A stretch of DNA of 64,000 bases from Venturia oleaginea (Eukaryota > Ascomycota > Dothideomycetes > Venturiales > Venturiaceae), in the NCBI GenBank assembly GCA_013176395.1, contig JABMLP010000021.1, positions 124,001 to 188,000 of the forward strand. Direction: 5' to 3'. Positions 1-11,266 of the stretch are shown piece by piece. The position numbers and the translations under genes were made by a program. A model generated the notes under the pieces. It had not been told where the DNA came from, searched no databases, and saw only the letters and a program-made list of their open reading frames with translations. Each line of letters starts with the position of its first letter. The stretch's first letter is position 1.

Positions 1-28
1 CGAACGTTCCTTTCCTCCAGAGCTCAAG

Positions 29-1580
29 TTGTCGGTACAGCTACCCGAATGCGAAGTAGACGACCACGGCGCGGTCACGAGAAGAGGGATCCTATGGGTA
101 CCAGATTGGGAACCGCTGCGAACAACGCTGGTCCAACAAACTCACGATTCCCATGTTACTGGACACCCAGGGAGAGATAGCACGCTTGCGATTCTATCCA
201 GAAGTTTCTTTTGGCTCCAACAATACAAGACAGTCCGGCAGTTTGTACGTAATTGCGACGTATGTGGGAGAACAGGAATATGGCGTGATAAGAAGCGAGG
301 TCTTCTGAAACCACTTCCAATCCCGGCCCGCTTCCACAGCGAGCTATCAATCGATTTCATGACTAATTTGCCCGCGGAGGAAAACGGCCCAAAATACCTC
401 ATGGTTATCACAGATCGCCTCCTCAAAAGTGTTACGTTGGAGGCTATGACTACAATGAGCGCCAAAGAGTGCGCGAAAAGGTTCTTACAATGCCACTATC
501 GCTACCACGGATTTCCCATGGCATTGACGTCGGACAGAGGCAGCAATTGGACAGGTCGTTTTTGGAGGAAGCTTTGCGAACTTACAAAGATTGAGCAGAG
601 ACTCTCTACAGCCTTTCATCCACAGACCGATGGCGCGACCGAGCGTATGAACCAGGAAGTTCTACGCTATCTCCGCGTCTTCATCGCATACTCCCAACTA
701 GACTGGCCAACGCTACTACCTACGGCTATGTTAGCACTGAACAATCGTGACTCTTCAGTCACAGGGATGAATGAGTCCATTCTATCTAACCCACGGCTAC
801 CATGCGGAACCTATCCAGAAAGTACAACGAATCTCACCCAGTAACTCACCAACAGCCGATGCCGAGACCTTTGTGCAACGAATAGAAGAGGCACAAGAAT
901 ATGCACAGGCAACGATGGCCTGGTCCCAGCAGAAGATGGAGAACGACGCCAACAGGTCACGTCAAGCTGCCGAAACGTTAAAAAAGGGCGACAAAGTCTG
1001 GTTGAACCTTAGGAATATCAATACTCCGCAGCTATCAAAGAAACTGTCTTGGACGCAAGCCAAATACACTGTCGAGAACCAGATCTCCCCGATGGTATAC
1101 GAGCTGGCTGACCTGCCAAGTGGTATCCATAACCGTTTCCACGTTGACCTACTCCGCCGAGCCGCAACCGACACACTGCCCTCACAAGAATCCGATGATA
1201 CCCAGCCGCCACCATTAGTGCCTCAAACCGAAGAAACAGAGGCTGAGTTTGAAGTAGAACGTATACTTCGCGCAGAGAAGAAACGGGTTGGGCGAGGCTG
1301 GGTTCGTCAGTTATTAATCAAATGGAAAGGCTATGCAGATCCCGATTGGCAGCCACGTTCATTATTTACAGAAGTCGAGGACTTAGACCGCTTCGAGGCA
1401 GAGTATGGCAAGGGAGACGGTGTCGGCGAAGATATAGGAGCTCAAACAGGGGCCCGAAGAAACCGAGTAGCGGTGGCCAGCGCCTTCGAATCTGCTACAA
1501 GCTGGCAGAAGCGATGTATGGCGTTTGTCTGTTTGATTATCCCACCTACCACACCCTCTTTAGTCCTGCACACCCGGTAA
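29..1580 (+). pseudogene. gypsy-1 pol 3' portion: integrase and chromodomain, frameshifted
   Basis: Partial Ty3/gypsy pol, cut by the left window edge. The first frame (29-844) holds the integrase zinc-binding H-H-C-C region (HDSHVTGHPGR ... RNCDVCGR) and the catalytic core: IDFM, SDRGSNW, then FHPQTDGATERMNQE with the glutamate. The frame breaks near 770, where a duplicated ATGA inserts four bases; the second frame (771-1580) carries the rest of the integrase C-terminus and a chromodomain (VERILRAEKK ... LLIKWKGYADPDWQP). Two frames covering one continuous family alignment mean a recent inactivating frameshift. The polypurine stretch AAGGAGGGGGG at about 1579-1589 lies just before the LTR at 1593, as expected for the element 3' end. 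Reverse transcriptase and gag lie outside the window. Confidence 0.9.
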
Positions 1581-1592
1581 GGAGGGGGGTAA

Positions 1593-1768
1593 TGTTATGG
1601 GCATGGCCCATGGTTGGTATAGGCTAAGAGCCTAAGCCTGATTGAGCCTAGTATAGAGAAAGAACCTCATTGAGGTTCTCTGTTTGTAGATACCTTCACT
1701 CCTTAACTGAATCTAAACAATCTTTGGCTACGAGTATGCTGCGTCTTTCCAGCTACCGTCCCGTAATA
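1593..1768 (+). repeat. gypsy-1 3' LTR (176 bp)
   Basis: Begins TGTTATGGGC directly after the polypurine tract of the upstream pol fragment and ends CCCGTAATA. The same 176-bp unit occurs as two solo copies at 37183-37358 (inverted) and 39029-39204, both with perfect 5-bp target duplications, which fixes its ends. It holds short hairpins, including GAACCTCATTGAGGTTC. The 5' LTR lies left of the window, so its own target duplication cannot be checked. Confidence 0.9.
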
Positions 1769-1867
1769 CGGTCCCTGAATAATCCCTGCTAGGCGCACGT
1801 GAGAACTATCAGGAACCTACCAGGAATCGCTAAGAATCCACCTAGGATAAAATAGATATAGGATACC
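1769..1867 (-). repeat. LTR remnant, family B (left part, split by the A array)
   Basis: This stretch and 12878-12888 together give an LTR end that matches the neighbouring B-type LTR at 12889-13064 (shared CTACCAGGAAT..GCTAAGAATCC and GGATACCATCCCGTGACA). It is the target into which the family A array inserted, since ATACC is duplicated on either side of the array. Its left part is cut by gypsy-1. Confidence 0.7.
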
Positions 1868-2148
1868 TGTAAGAGTTCAACCCTCAAAGGTGTTTCGCAA
1901 GTGAGAGAAGACTGCTTGTATTTCAAAGTATCTAAGTACAAAGAAGAAAGTGTAGGTACAGGAAGAACAACTTGTATATATAATCTTCCAAGTAGGAAAA
2001 GGACATGCTGTCCTGAGAAGAGAATAGAAAGGAGTAGAAGCGCATGTGAAACGGTCCCTGAATAATCCCTGCTAGGCGCACGTGAGAACTACCAGGTAGT
2101 GCTAAGAATCCATCCAGGATAAGTTGAGAAAGGATCTATCCTTTGACA
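1868..2148 (-). repeat. Family A LTR, copy 1 (281 bp)
   Basis: Read on the - strand it begins TGTCAAAGG and ends CTCTTACA. It contains a TATA-like run (TATATATAA on the + strand near 1974-1983). The element polypurine tract abuts it at 2149. Its U5 end is shared with the family D LTR. Confidence 0.9.
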
Positions 2149-4620
2149 TTACCCTTCTTCTCCCCCGTTTCCGTTGGGGCGGTTTTGCTTTTTGTACGCC
2201 TAGGAGGACGTAGACTCGGTCCGTCGTTTTGAAAAACATCACCGTAGATACTTTCAAAGGTATCTAATGCGACAGTTTCTGTCGTTCGTACTTGGCCTTT
2301 TTGCAAAGAACACACTTTCCTATTTCCTTGAAAACTTCCTGTCGCATGCGCGGGAAGTAGAAGGTATTCTGAAGTCGTGAAAGGACAATCTCTGCTCTGC
2401 AATGACCATTGAGTGGAGATTCGTGTTGATGTAGGATGTACTGTTTCCTAAGGCTCGTGGGAAGATATACCAAGTTGTTGAAGAGGAGCAATCCGTCTTC
2501 AATACGGGTATTCTGATCTGCTGATTGAATGTAGCCTTGTACATCTGGATCCTTTGCTGCGCGTTCCTAACCTCTTGCCAATAAGAGGACTTTCCTGTCT
2601 GAAGTGATGAGACTTGGTGCACAAGTGCATCACCTTCTGTCGGAACAAAGCGCGTTCGACTTTCTCTTTTTCTCCTGCCATGAAGTTTTCTCGTCGACTT
2701 AATGCATCGGCGTTAACGTTTTCCTTTCCTTTCTTGTAAAGGATATGGAAGTTGTAAAATGACAGTTCTTCTGACCATCTTAGTTGCCGTCGATTCAATT
2801 CCTTTGTCGTCGTGAAATTCCGCAGGTTCTTGTGATCGGAATACACGGTAATCTTGTGCTTCGCTCCTTCAAGATAATGCTTCCAGTGCTTGAAGGCATC
2901 AACTATGGCCATGAGTTCCTTGTCTGAAGTGGAGTAGTTGACTTCTGCTTTCAGGAATTTTCGTGCGTGGTAAGCTACTGGTCTTAGCTTTCCATCTGAA
3001 TCAGGTTGGCTGAGACATGCTCCGAGGGCTCGATCGGACGCATCCGCCTCGACTGTGGCTGTTTTTTCTGAGTTAAACAGTTGCAGAATGGGTGGTGTTG
3101 TTAACCGTATCTTGAGTGCGTCAAAGGCCTTTTGCGCATGCTCGTTCCATTCCAAGGTAATCCCCTTCTTCATCAATCCCGTGAGGGGCTCTGCAACTTC
3201 GGAAAAGCTTTCGATGAATTGTCGATAATAATTCGCGAAGGCGTGAAATGACTGTACTCCTTTGACGTTCGAGGGTACCGGCCAATCGCGGACCTTCTGG
3301 TAAATTTCCGGGTCCATCTCAAGTCCATCTTGAGAGACAAAACATCCAACGAACTTGATTCGTTGCTTGTGGAATTCGCTTTTCGAGGGTTTCAGCCGCA
3401 AGTTAAATATCTGTAGTGCGCGGAGGACGGTTCGAACGTGATTGGCGTGTTCTTCGAACGTTCGATAGTAAACCAAAATGTCATCCATATAAACAGACAC
3501 AAACTTGTCTAAGTGCTCGCGAAGCACATTGTTCATATAGGCTTGCAGCGTCGCAGGGGCGTTTGTCAAACCAAAGGGCATGACAAGGTATTCGTAGTGC
3601 TCAAGGTGAGTGCGGAATGCTGTCTTCCACTCGTCACCTTCCTTAATCCTAATTCGATGAAAAGCCGCAGGAATATCGAATTTCGTGAATCATCTGGCTC
3701 CTTGGAGTCTGTCCCTCAACTCCTGGATTAAGGCAGCGTGTACGCATTCTTCACCGAAATCTCATTTAGATGTCGGTAATCGACACACAATCGTTGTGAA
3801 CCATCGGGCTTGGGTACGTAGAAAACTGAATATCCGGCGGGTGACTTCGACTCCCGGATGAACTTCTTCGTGAAATCGTCGATATATTCACGAAGGGTTT
3901 CAAGCTGATCTTCCTCAATGGGTAGATCTTGAACTTCTTTGGTTGTTCATTATTCTTGAGCTCGATCTCATGATCCCATGGTTGGTGTGGTGGAAGAGAA
4001 TCTTCGATCGATTCCCCTTTAAAAAGTTCTGCAAATTCCTGGTACCCATGGGGAATTTGGAACACTGACCTATCCTCCTCTGTCTGGAGACGATAGCAGT
4101 ATGCCACTTCAACGTGTGTAGGCCTTTTCCGCAAAGGTCTTTGTGCTGTCCGTGTTCTAGCGCGCATGCTAGCCTGCACGGGATATCGTTGGTCTGGGAA
4201 CGTGAGCGTCAATGTTCTCCAGTCGATATGCGGATTGTGAGTTCGAAGCCATGGCAGACCAATGATCAAATCCGAGTCTCCAATATTCGTGACGTCTAGA
4301 ACAATCTGTTCTTTCCTCCCTTGTATCCACAAGATTATGTCTGCTTCGTAGATCACTATGCCTCCATTGAAGTTGACAGGTCTTCCATCAGCGATAGTTA
4401 GTGGATATGGATGCCGTTTCGACCGTACGAGTAGTTTCCATTCGTCGACCAATTTCTCGCTTAGAAGATTCCTATCGGCACCAGTGTCGATGAAGGCCCA
4501 TGCTGGTACGTCGTCGATCTTTCCTTCGACCAGCATCTTGGATGTACCAAGGTTGTTCAGAAAATGAGGCGCTTCATTAGGATTCAACAGGGCCTTCTCT
4601 ACTGTTGATCCTCCTCGTTT
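2136..4620 (-). pseudogene. Family A pol, copy 1: protease, RT, RNase H, H2C2, chromodomain tail; broken
   Basis: Reading right to left: aspartic protease FIDTGADRNLL (about 4490), RT N-terminal part up to about 3766, a frameshift, then RT with MPFGLTNAPATLQ and VSVYMDDILVYY (near 3480-3580), RNase H (VEADASDRALGACLSQ), and the integrase H2C2 zinc region (HESPLNGHCRAEIVLSR ... CVLCKKAKYE) near 2280-2460. The integrase D,D-E core is absent: sequence jumps near 2281 from KAKYER straight to ALDTFESIYGDV, a family B-like chromodomain tail. The last codons run into the LTR. Frameshifts near 3730 and 3920 break the reading. It cannot make a functional integrase. Confidence 0.85.
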
Positions 4621-4623
4621 CCC
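4580..4623 (-). promoter_or_regulatory. Predicted -1 frameshift signal, family A copy 1
   Basis: On the - strand the heptamer GGGAAAC (complement of 4617-4623) is followed by a 5-nt spacer and a stem of GGATCAACAG pairing with CTGTTGAATCC (4602-4611 with 4580-4590, one bulged base). Element E has the same slippery site, spacing and stem with a different loop sequence. Confidence 0.7.
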
Positions 4624-5901
4624 GAATTCTCATGCCATTTGCGTGCTTGCTTGTTTTGACTGCGATGTCCAATCGTCGGACAAGGTGTCGAAGGTTCCTT
4701 GCCCCATTCGGATGGTATGGGCAGGTGAAGTCAAGGCATGCATTTGGATAGGACGTCTTTGCACTGAGAATCGTCCTGATCAATTGCTCGTTCAACGTCT
4801 CGTGTCAAACGTGAGAGCCGGAAGGTCATAAACTCTAGATCTTCCTTCGATTCTCCTTCGTTGGAGTTGTCTTCTACTGTAGACTCACTGTCGTCGCCCG
4901 ACATAGTACTGTAGAGATTCGTTTTCGTTTGGTGTAGACCAACTCCCGGAAATGGCTGGCAACTCTTGGAGTATTTCTCCACGATCTTTCATTTCCTGGT
5001 GCTGAGGTAAATCGCATTCCTCAGTACTCGCAGCAATTCATAGGTGAGTGTCTGTGGTGGACGTGCTGTACATCTGTACTGATGTTTGGGATTTTCATGA
5101 TCTTCCTGAGGGTCGTATTGTTGACTTCCTTTTCGTGAACCAGTGGAATTCCCAATCTGGTTCTCCTGGGTCTTCCTCGGACTTGTGCTCCCACAGTGGG
5201 CATTCTTTGACTTTGTACCAGTTCGATGGAATCATCCAGTGAAGATCGTGTTCCGGATTCTTTCTCATGCTTGGGTATCTACTGATAACTTTGACAGCAG
5301 CCATTGTATTCCCAACCCCGAATTGGTTTGTGCCATACTCTGCTTTTGGCAATACCAACTGAGTGCCATAAAGACCGGGTGAGCTAGATGACGAACTCAT
5401 CATAGCGAGATGTCCTTTGACATTGCCGTTACCTTGGTAACCTCCTCTATCCCGAGGGTAGTATCCGGAGCTCTGCTTCTCGGAATATACTTTGCAGTCG
5501 TCCTCATAACAAGCCGTCCAGCTCAGTATGTTGTGGATTGGCGATACTGACGCATCGGATTGTAAAGCCTTGAGGTGTTCTGAGCCCATGGGTGAGTTTC
5601 CGAATCGTTGTCCCTGATTCGTGAAACGTCCAGTGTTGTTCTTTTTGGGCTTTCTGACCTGTAACTTTCTTGGATCCACGTGGACCGCTCTGAATCTTGT
5701 CGAGCTCCATTGGCTGCGGTCCGTATGAATCAACTCAAACACCTATATTCGCACGACTGTTGTTTCCATGTCCTCGATAAGAACTAACTCCCTTCCTCTG
5801 AAGTTTTCTTTCGAATAGGCGGTTATCAATCTTGATTGACGTTCCAATCATCGAGTACAGGCTCTGAGGCTGAGTTTCCTTCCGACTGATTTCATCCTTG
5901 A
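4599..5901 (-). pseudogene. Family A gag remnant, copy 1 (C-terminal half only)
   Basis: Homologous to the C-terminal half of the element E Gag (28190-29925): shared NGRF/NTGRFTNQG, LSWTACYEDDC, DLHWxIPxNW and the acidic segment before pol. It begins near 5901, at the junction with D-like leader, so the capsid-like N-terminal part is missing. The CCHC zinc knuckle seen in E (CYNCGKTGHYANKC) is deleted: VRK joins directly to PKKNN near 5660. Several frame breaks occur between 4731 and 5095. The gag frame ends at the TAG at 4599-4601, just past the frameshift signal. Confidence 0.75.
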
Positions 5902-6305
5902 CAGTCTGCTCTGCAACCCTTATTACTAAGGACGGAGCTCCTAGGGACTATGAAGGTCAAGGGTATTGAATCTCTCTTCCTAACTCTTTCTTTCCTCAGC
6001 TTATTACAGCTTCAACTCCTAAGACTACGCTGTCTTAGGATGACCTCTGATTTCCTCTTTGTAAATTTTGCGAGAATTTACTGTGGATTGGCCCTTACAG
6101 TTGGCCCTTGCTTCTTGGAGATTCTAGCACCTTCTAGAAAATCTCAGCTTGAATTCTCTTGAATTTCCTTTTTGTTTGGCCCTTGAGGTTGGCTCTTGAG
6201 GTTGGTCTTTGAGGTTGGCCCTTGCTTCTTGGGTTAGGACAAGTGTTCTCTTCTTGAAATTCCTTTTTGTTTGGCCCTTGAGGTTGGCCCTTGCTTCTTG
6301 GGTTA

Positions 6306-6864
6306 GGTGTCCTCTTTAGGACCTTGACTCTACAGGCTCTTCCTGAGAGTACTGAAATGGCTGGGGTGTCCTCTTTAGGACCTTGACTCTGCAGGCTCGT
6401 CCTGAGAGTACTGAAAATGGCTTGGCTGTCCTCTTTAGGACCTTGACTCTACAGGCTCTTCCTGAGAGTACTGAAATGGCTGGGGTGTCCTCTTTAGGAC
6501 CTTGACTCTGCAGGCTCGTCCTGAGAGTACTGAAAATGGCTTGGCTGTCCTCTTTAGGACCTTGACTCTACAGGCTCTTCCTGAGAGTACTGAAATGGCT
6601 GGGGTGTCCTCTTTAGGACCTTGACTCTGCAGGCTCGTCCTGAGAGTACTGAAAATGGCTTGGCTGTCCTCTTTAGGACCTTGACTCTACAGGCTCTTCC
6701 TGAGAGTACTGAAATGGCTGGGGTGTCCTCTTTAGGACCTTGACTCTGCAGGCTCGTCCTGAGAGTACTGAAAATGGCTTGGCTGTCCTCTTTAGGACCT
6801 TGACTCTACAGGCTCTTCCTGAGAGTACTGAAATGGCTTGGGTGTCCTCTTTAGGACCTTGACT
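6306..6864 (-). repeat. 59/60-bp tandem repeats with a 119-bp higher-order unit, copy 1
   Basis: Unit starts fall at 6306, 6365, 6425, 6484, 6544, 6603, 6663, 6722, 6782 and 6841 (last partial). Units alternate between two types, differing at CTACAGGCTCTTCC/CTGCAGGCTCGTCC and in length (59, 60), so the real period is 119 bp. Each unit holds the small hairpin GTCCTCTTTAGGAC. Confidence 0.95.
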
Positions 6865-7037
6865 CACCAACAGAATTGACCTGGGAGTACTTTCAACTTG
6901 TGGGTGTCACTTTGGACGTTGTTGATATCCCTTCGCAAAGGACAAGTTTCAACAACTCTCAATCTTCGACGTTCGTGATTACTACACAATGAGAAGATGT
7001 AGCATCCGTCCTAGGTTATGAGGTACCTAGCAAACTC

Positions 7038-7155
7038 TTTCTCAATGCCTCGCTCAATGGAGGGCTTTCTCAGTGCCTCGCTCGATGGAGGGCTTTCTCG
7101 GTACCTCACTCGATGGAGGGCTTTCTCGGTACCTCGCTCAATGGAAGGCTTTCTC
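7038..7155 (-). repeat. 28-bp tandem repeat, four units, copy 1
   Basis: Units start at 7038, 7066, 7094 and 7122; each runs TTTCTC...CCTC.CTC.ATGGA.GGC. The array lies in the leader close to the LTR. Confidence 0.9.
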
Positions 7156-7226
7156 TTTGCTCTGACGATTGCTGCAGAGACTCTCTCTTACTGTCAGCAA
7201 GAGGTATTGGTGCGGTACTTAGATAA

Positions 7227-7506
7227 TGTAAGAGTTCAACCCTCAAAGGTGTTTCGCAAGTGAGAGAAGACAGCTTATATTTCAAGTATCTAAGTACAAA
7301 GAAGAAAGTGTAGGTACAGGAAGAACAACTTGTATATATAATCTTCCAAGTAGGAAAAGGACATGCTGTCCTGAGAAGAGAATAGAAAGGAGTAGAAGCG
7401 CATGTGAAACGGTCCCTGAATAATCCCTGCTAGGCGCACGTGAGAACTACCAGGTAGTGCTAAGAATCCATCCAGGATAAGTTGAGAAAGGATCTATCCT
7501 TTGACA
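7227..7506 (-). repeat. Family A LTR, copy 2 (280 bp, shared by both units)
   Basis: Central LTR of the array. It carries variants AGACAGCTTATATTTCAAGT in place of AGACTGCTTGTATTTCAAAGT found in LTRs 1 and 3. The same variants occur in the left LTR of element D1 (14219-14250). Confidence 0.9.
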
Positions 7507-9985
7507 TTACCCTTCTTCTCCCCCGTTTCCGTTGGGGCGGTTCTGCTTTTTGTACGCCTAGGAGGACGTAGACTCGGTCCGTCGTTTTGAAAAACATCAC
7601 CGTAGATACTTTCAAAGGTATCTAATGCGACAGTTTCTGTCGTTCGTACTTGGCCTTTTTGCAAAGAACACACTTTCCTATTTCCTTGAAAACTTCCTGT
7701 CGCATGCGCGGGAAGTAGAAGGTATTCTGAAGTCGTGAAAGGACAATCTCTGCTCTGCAATGACCATTGAGTGGAGATTCGTGTTGATGTAGGATGTACT
7801 GTTTCCTAAGGCTCGTGGGAAGATATACCAAGTTGTTGAAGAGGAGCAATCCGTCTTCAATACGGGTATTCTGATCTGCTGATTGAATGTAGCCTTGTAC
7901 ATCTGGATCCTTTGCTGCGCGTTCCTAACCTCTTGCCAATAAGAGGACTTTCCTGTCTGAAGTGATGAGACTTGGTGCACAAGTGCATCACCTTCTGTCG
8001 GAACAAAGCGCGTTCGACTTTCTCTTTTTCTCCTGCCATGAAGTCTTCTCGTCGACTTAATGCATCGGCGTTAACGTTTTCCTTTCCTTTCTTGTAAAGG
8101 ATATGGAAGTTGTAAAATGACAGTTCTTCTGACCATCTTAGTTGCCGTCGATTCAATTCCTTTGTCGTCGTGAAATTCCGCAGGTTCTTGTGATCGGAAT
8201 ACACGGTAATCTTGTGTTTCGCTCCTTCAAGATAATGCTTCCAGTGCTTGAAGGCATCAACTATGGCCATGAGTTCCTTGTCTGAAGTGGAGTAGTTGAC
8301 TTCTGCTTTCAGGAATTTTCGTGCGTGGTAAGCTACTGGTCTTAGCTTTCCATCTGAATCAGGTTGGCTGAGACATGCTCCGAGGGCTCGATCGGACGCA
8401 TCCGCCTCGACTGTGGCTGTTTTTTTCTGAGTTAAACAGTTGCAGAATGGGTGGTGTTGTTAACCGTATCTTGAGTGCGTCAAAGGCCTTTTGCGCATGC
8501 TCGTTCCATTCGAAGGTAATCCCCTTCTTCATCAATCCCGTGAGGGGTTCTGCAACTTCGGAAAAGCTTTCGATGAATTGTCGATAATAATTCGCGAAGG
8601 CGTGAAATGACTGTACTCCTTTGACGTTCGAGGGTACCGGCCAATCGCGGACCTTCTGGTAAATTTCCGGGTCCATCTCAAGTCCATCTTGAGAGACAAA
8701 ACATCCAACGAACTTGATTCGTTGCTTGTGGAATTCGCTTTTCGAGGGTTTCAGCCGCAAGTTAAATATCTGTAGTGCGCGGAGGACGGTTCGAACGTGA
8801 TTGGCGTGTTCTTCGAACGTTCGATAGTAAACCAAAATGTCATCCATATAAACAGACACAAACTTGTCTAAGTGCTCGCGAAGCACATTGTTCATATAGG
8901 CTTGCAGCGTCGCAGGGGCGTTTGTCAAACCAAAGGGCATGACAAGGTATTCGTAGTGCTCAAGGTGAGTGCGGAATGCTGTCTTCCACTCGTCACCTTC
9001 CTTAATCCTAATTCGATGAAAAGCCGCAGGAATATCGAATTTCGTGAATCATCTGGCTCCTTGGAGTCTGTCCCTCAACTCCTGGATTTGAAGGCAGCGT
9101 GTACGCATTCTTCACCAAAATCTCATTTAGATGTCGGTAATCGACACACAATCGTTGTGAACCATCGGGCTTGGGTACGTAGAAAACTGAATATCCGGCG
9201 GGTGACTTCGACTCCCGGATGAACTTCTTCTTCGTGAAATCGTCGATATATTCACGAAGGGTTTCAAGCTGATCTTCCCTCAATGGGTAGATCTTGAACT
9301 TCTTTGGTTGTTCATTATTCTTGAGCTTGATCTCATGATCCCATGGTTGGTGTGGTGGAAGAGAATCTTCGATCGATTCCCCTTTAAAAAGTTCTGCAAA
9401 TTCCTGGTACCCATGGGGAATTTGGACCACTGACCTATCCTTCTCTGTCTGGAGACGATAGCAGTATGCCACTTCAACGTGTGTAGGCCTTTTCCGCAAA
9501 GGTCTTTGTGCTGTCCGTGTTCTAGCGCGCATGCTAGCCTGCACGGGATATCGTTGGTCTGGGAACGTGAGCGTCAATGTTCTCCAGTCGATATGCGGAT
9601 TGTGAGTTCGAAGCCATGGCAGACCAAGGATCAAATCCGAGTCTCCAATATTCGTGACGTCTAGAACAATCTGTTCTTTCCTCCCTTGTATCCACAAGAT
9701 TATGTCTGCTTCGTAGATCACTATGCCTCCATTGAAGTTGAAAGGTCTTCCATCAGCGATAGTTAGTGGATATGGATGCCGTTTCGACCGTACGAGTAGT
9801 TTCCATTCGTCGACCAATTTCTCGCTTAGAAGATTCCTATCGGCACCAGTGTCGATGAAGGCCCATGCTGGTACGTCGTCGATCTTTCCTTCGACCAGCA
9901 TCTTGGATGTACCAAGGTTGTTCAGAAAATGAGGCGCTTCATTAGGATTCAACAGGGCCTTCTCTACTGTTGATCCTCCTCGTTT
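7494..9985 (-). pseudogene. Family A pol, copy 2; broken
   Basis: Same layout as copy 1: protease FIDTGADRNLL, RT with VSVYMDDILVYY, RNase H, H2C2 region, then the jump to the ALDTFES chromodomain tail without an integrase core. It differs by small indels. An extra T in a poly-T run near 8420 splits RNase H into two frames (8359-8940 and 7857-8270). In the RT N-terminal part, a frameshift seen in copy 1 is absent, so the frame runs further (9008-9952), but an added codon (KK) and another frame break follow. Confidence 0.85.
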
Positions 9986-9988
9986 CCC
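9945..9988 (-). promoter_or_regulatory. Predicted -1 frameshift signal, family A copy 2
   Basis: Identical to copy 1: GGGAAAC as the complement of 9982-9988, 5-nt spacer, then the same bulged 10-bp stem ending at 9945. Confidence 0.7.
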
Positions 9989-11266
9989 GAATTCTCATGC
10001 CATTTGCGTGCTTGCTTGTTTTGACTGCGATGTCCAATCATCGGACAAGGTGTCGAAGGTTCCTTGCCCCATTCGGATGGTATGGGCAGGTGAAGTCAAG
10101 GCATGCATTTGGATAGGACGTCTTTGCACTGAGAATCGTCCTGATCAATTGCTCGTTCAACGTCTCGTGTCAAACGTGAGAGCCGGAAGGTCATAAACTC
10201 TAGATCTTCCTTCGATTCTCCTTCGTTGGAGTTGTCTTCTACTGTAGACTCACTGTCGTCGCCCGACATAGTACTGTAGAGATTCGTTTTCGTTTGGTGT
10301 AGACCAACTCCCGGAAATGGCTGGCAACTCTTGGAGTATTTCTCCAAGGATCTTTCATTTCCTGGTGCTGAGGTAAATCGCATTCCTCGTACTCGCAGCA
10401 ATTCATAGGTGAGTGTCTGTGGTGGACGTGCTGTACATCTGTACTGATGTTTGGGATTTTCATGATCTTCCTGAGGGTCGTATTGTTGACTTCCTTTTCG
10501 TGAACCAGTGGAATTCCCAATCTGGTTCTCCTGGGTCTTCCTCGGACTTGTGCTCCCACAGTGGGCATTCTTTGACTTTGTACCAGTTCGATGGAATCAT
10601 CCAGTGAAGATCGTGTTCCGGATTCTTTCTCATGCTTGGGTATCTACTGATAACTTTGACAGCAGCCATTGTATTCCCAACCCCGAATTGGTTTGTGCCA
10701 TACTCTGCTTTTGGCAATACCAACTGAGTGCCATAAAGACCGGGTGAGCTAGATGACGAACTCATCATAGCGAGATGTCCTTTGACATTGCCGTTACCTT
10801 GGTAACCTCCTCTATCCCGAGGGTAGTATCCGGAGCTCTGCTTCTCGGAATATACTTTGCAGTCGTCCTCATAACAAGCCGTCCAGCTCAGTATGTTGTG
10901 GATTGGCGATACTGACGCATCGGATTGTAAAGCCTTGAGGTGTTCTGAGCCCATGGGTGAGTTTCCGAATCGTTGTCCCTGATTCGTGAAACGTCCAGTG
11001 TTGTTCTTTTTGGGCTTTCTGACCTGTAACTTTCTTGGATCCACGTGGACCGCTCTGAATCTTGTCGAGCTCCATTGGCTGCGGTCCGTATGAATCAACT
11101 CAAACACCTATATTCGCACGACTGTTGTTTCCATGTCCTCGATAAGAACTAACTCCCTTCCTCTGAAGTTTTCTTTCGAATAGGCGGTTATCAATCTTGA
11201 TTGACGTTCCAATCATCGAGTACAGGCTCTGAGGCTGAGTTTCCTTCCGACTGATTTCATCCTTGA
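9964..11266 (-). pseudogene. Family A gag remnant, copy 2
   Basis: Near-identical to the copy 1 gag remnant, with the same loss of the N-terminal part and zinc knuckle. The region 10460-11107 carries the same C-terminal Gag segment (SWTACYEDDCKVY, DLHWMIPSNWYK). Because copies 1 and 2 share these deletions, the deletions predate the tandem duplication. Confidence 0.75.

Larger units (their letters stand above)
5902..7226 (-). other. Family A 5' leader, copy 1 (untranslated, repeat-rich)
   Basis: Lies between the LTR at 7227 and the gag remnant. It matches the leader of element D1 in opposite orientation (GGCCAACCTCAAGGGCCAA repeats, TTTTCTAGAAGGTGCTAGAATC, GTAATAAGG.TTGCAGAGC), ending at the E-like junction near 5902. 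It contains two tandem arrays, listed separately. The sequence beside the LTR starts TTATCTAAGTACC on the - strand, as in D1, and is the likely primer-binding region; I could not name the tRNA. Confidence 0.7.

Noticed and set aside
142..465. 107-codon ORF on the - strand
   Set aside because: Antisense shadow of the gypsy-1 integrase; no motif of its own.
6306..6864. Regular repeats resembling a CRISPR array
   Set aside because: Units are contiguous without variable spacers, in a fungal retrotransposon leader; this is a tandem repeat.
7227..7260. tRNA B-box-like GAGTTCAACCC in the LTRs
   Set aside because: No A box or cloverleaf; it is part of the U5 end in all A and D LTRs.
7018..7263. 81-codon ORF in the A leader
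   Set aside because: Made of 28-bp repeats; repetition of MEGFL comes from the tandem array, not from a protein family.
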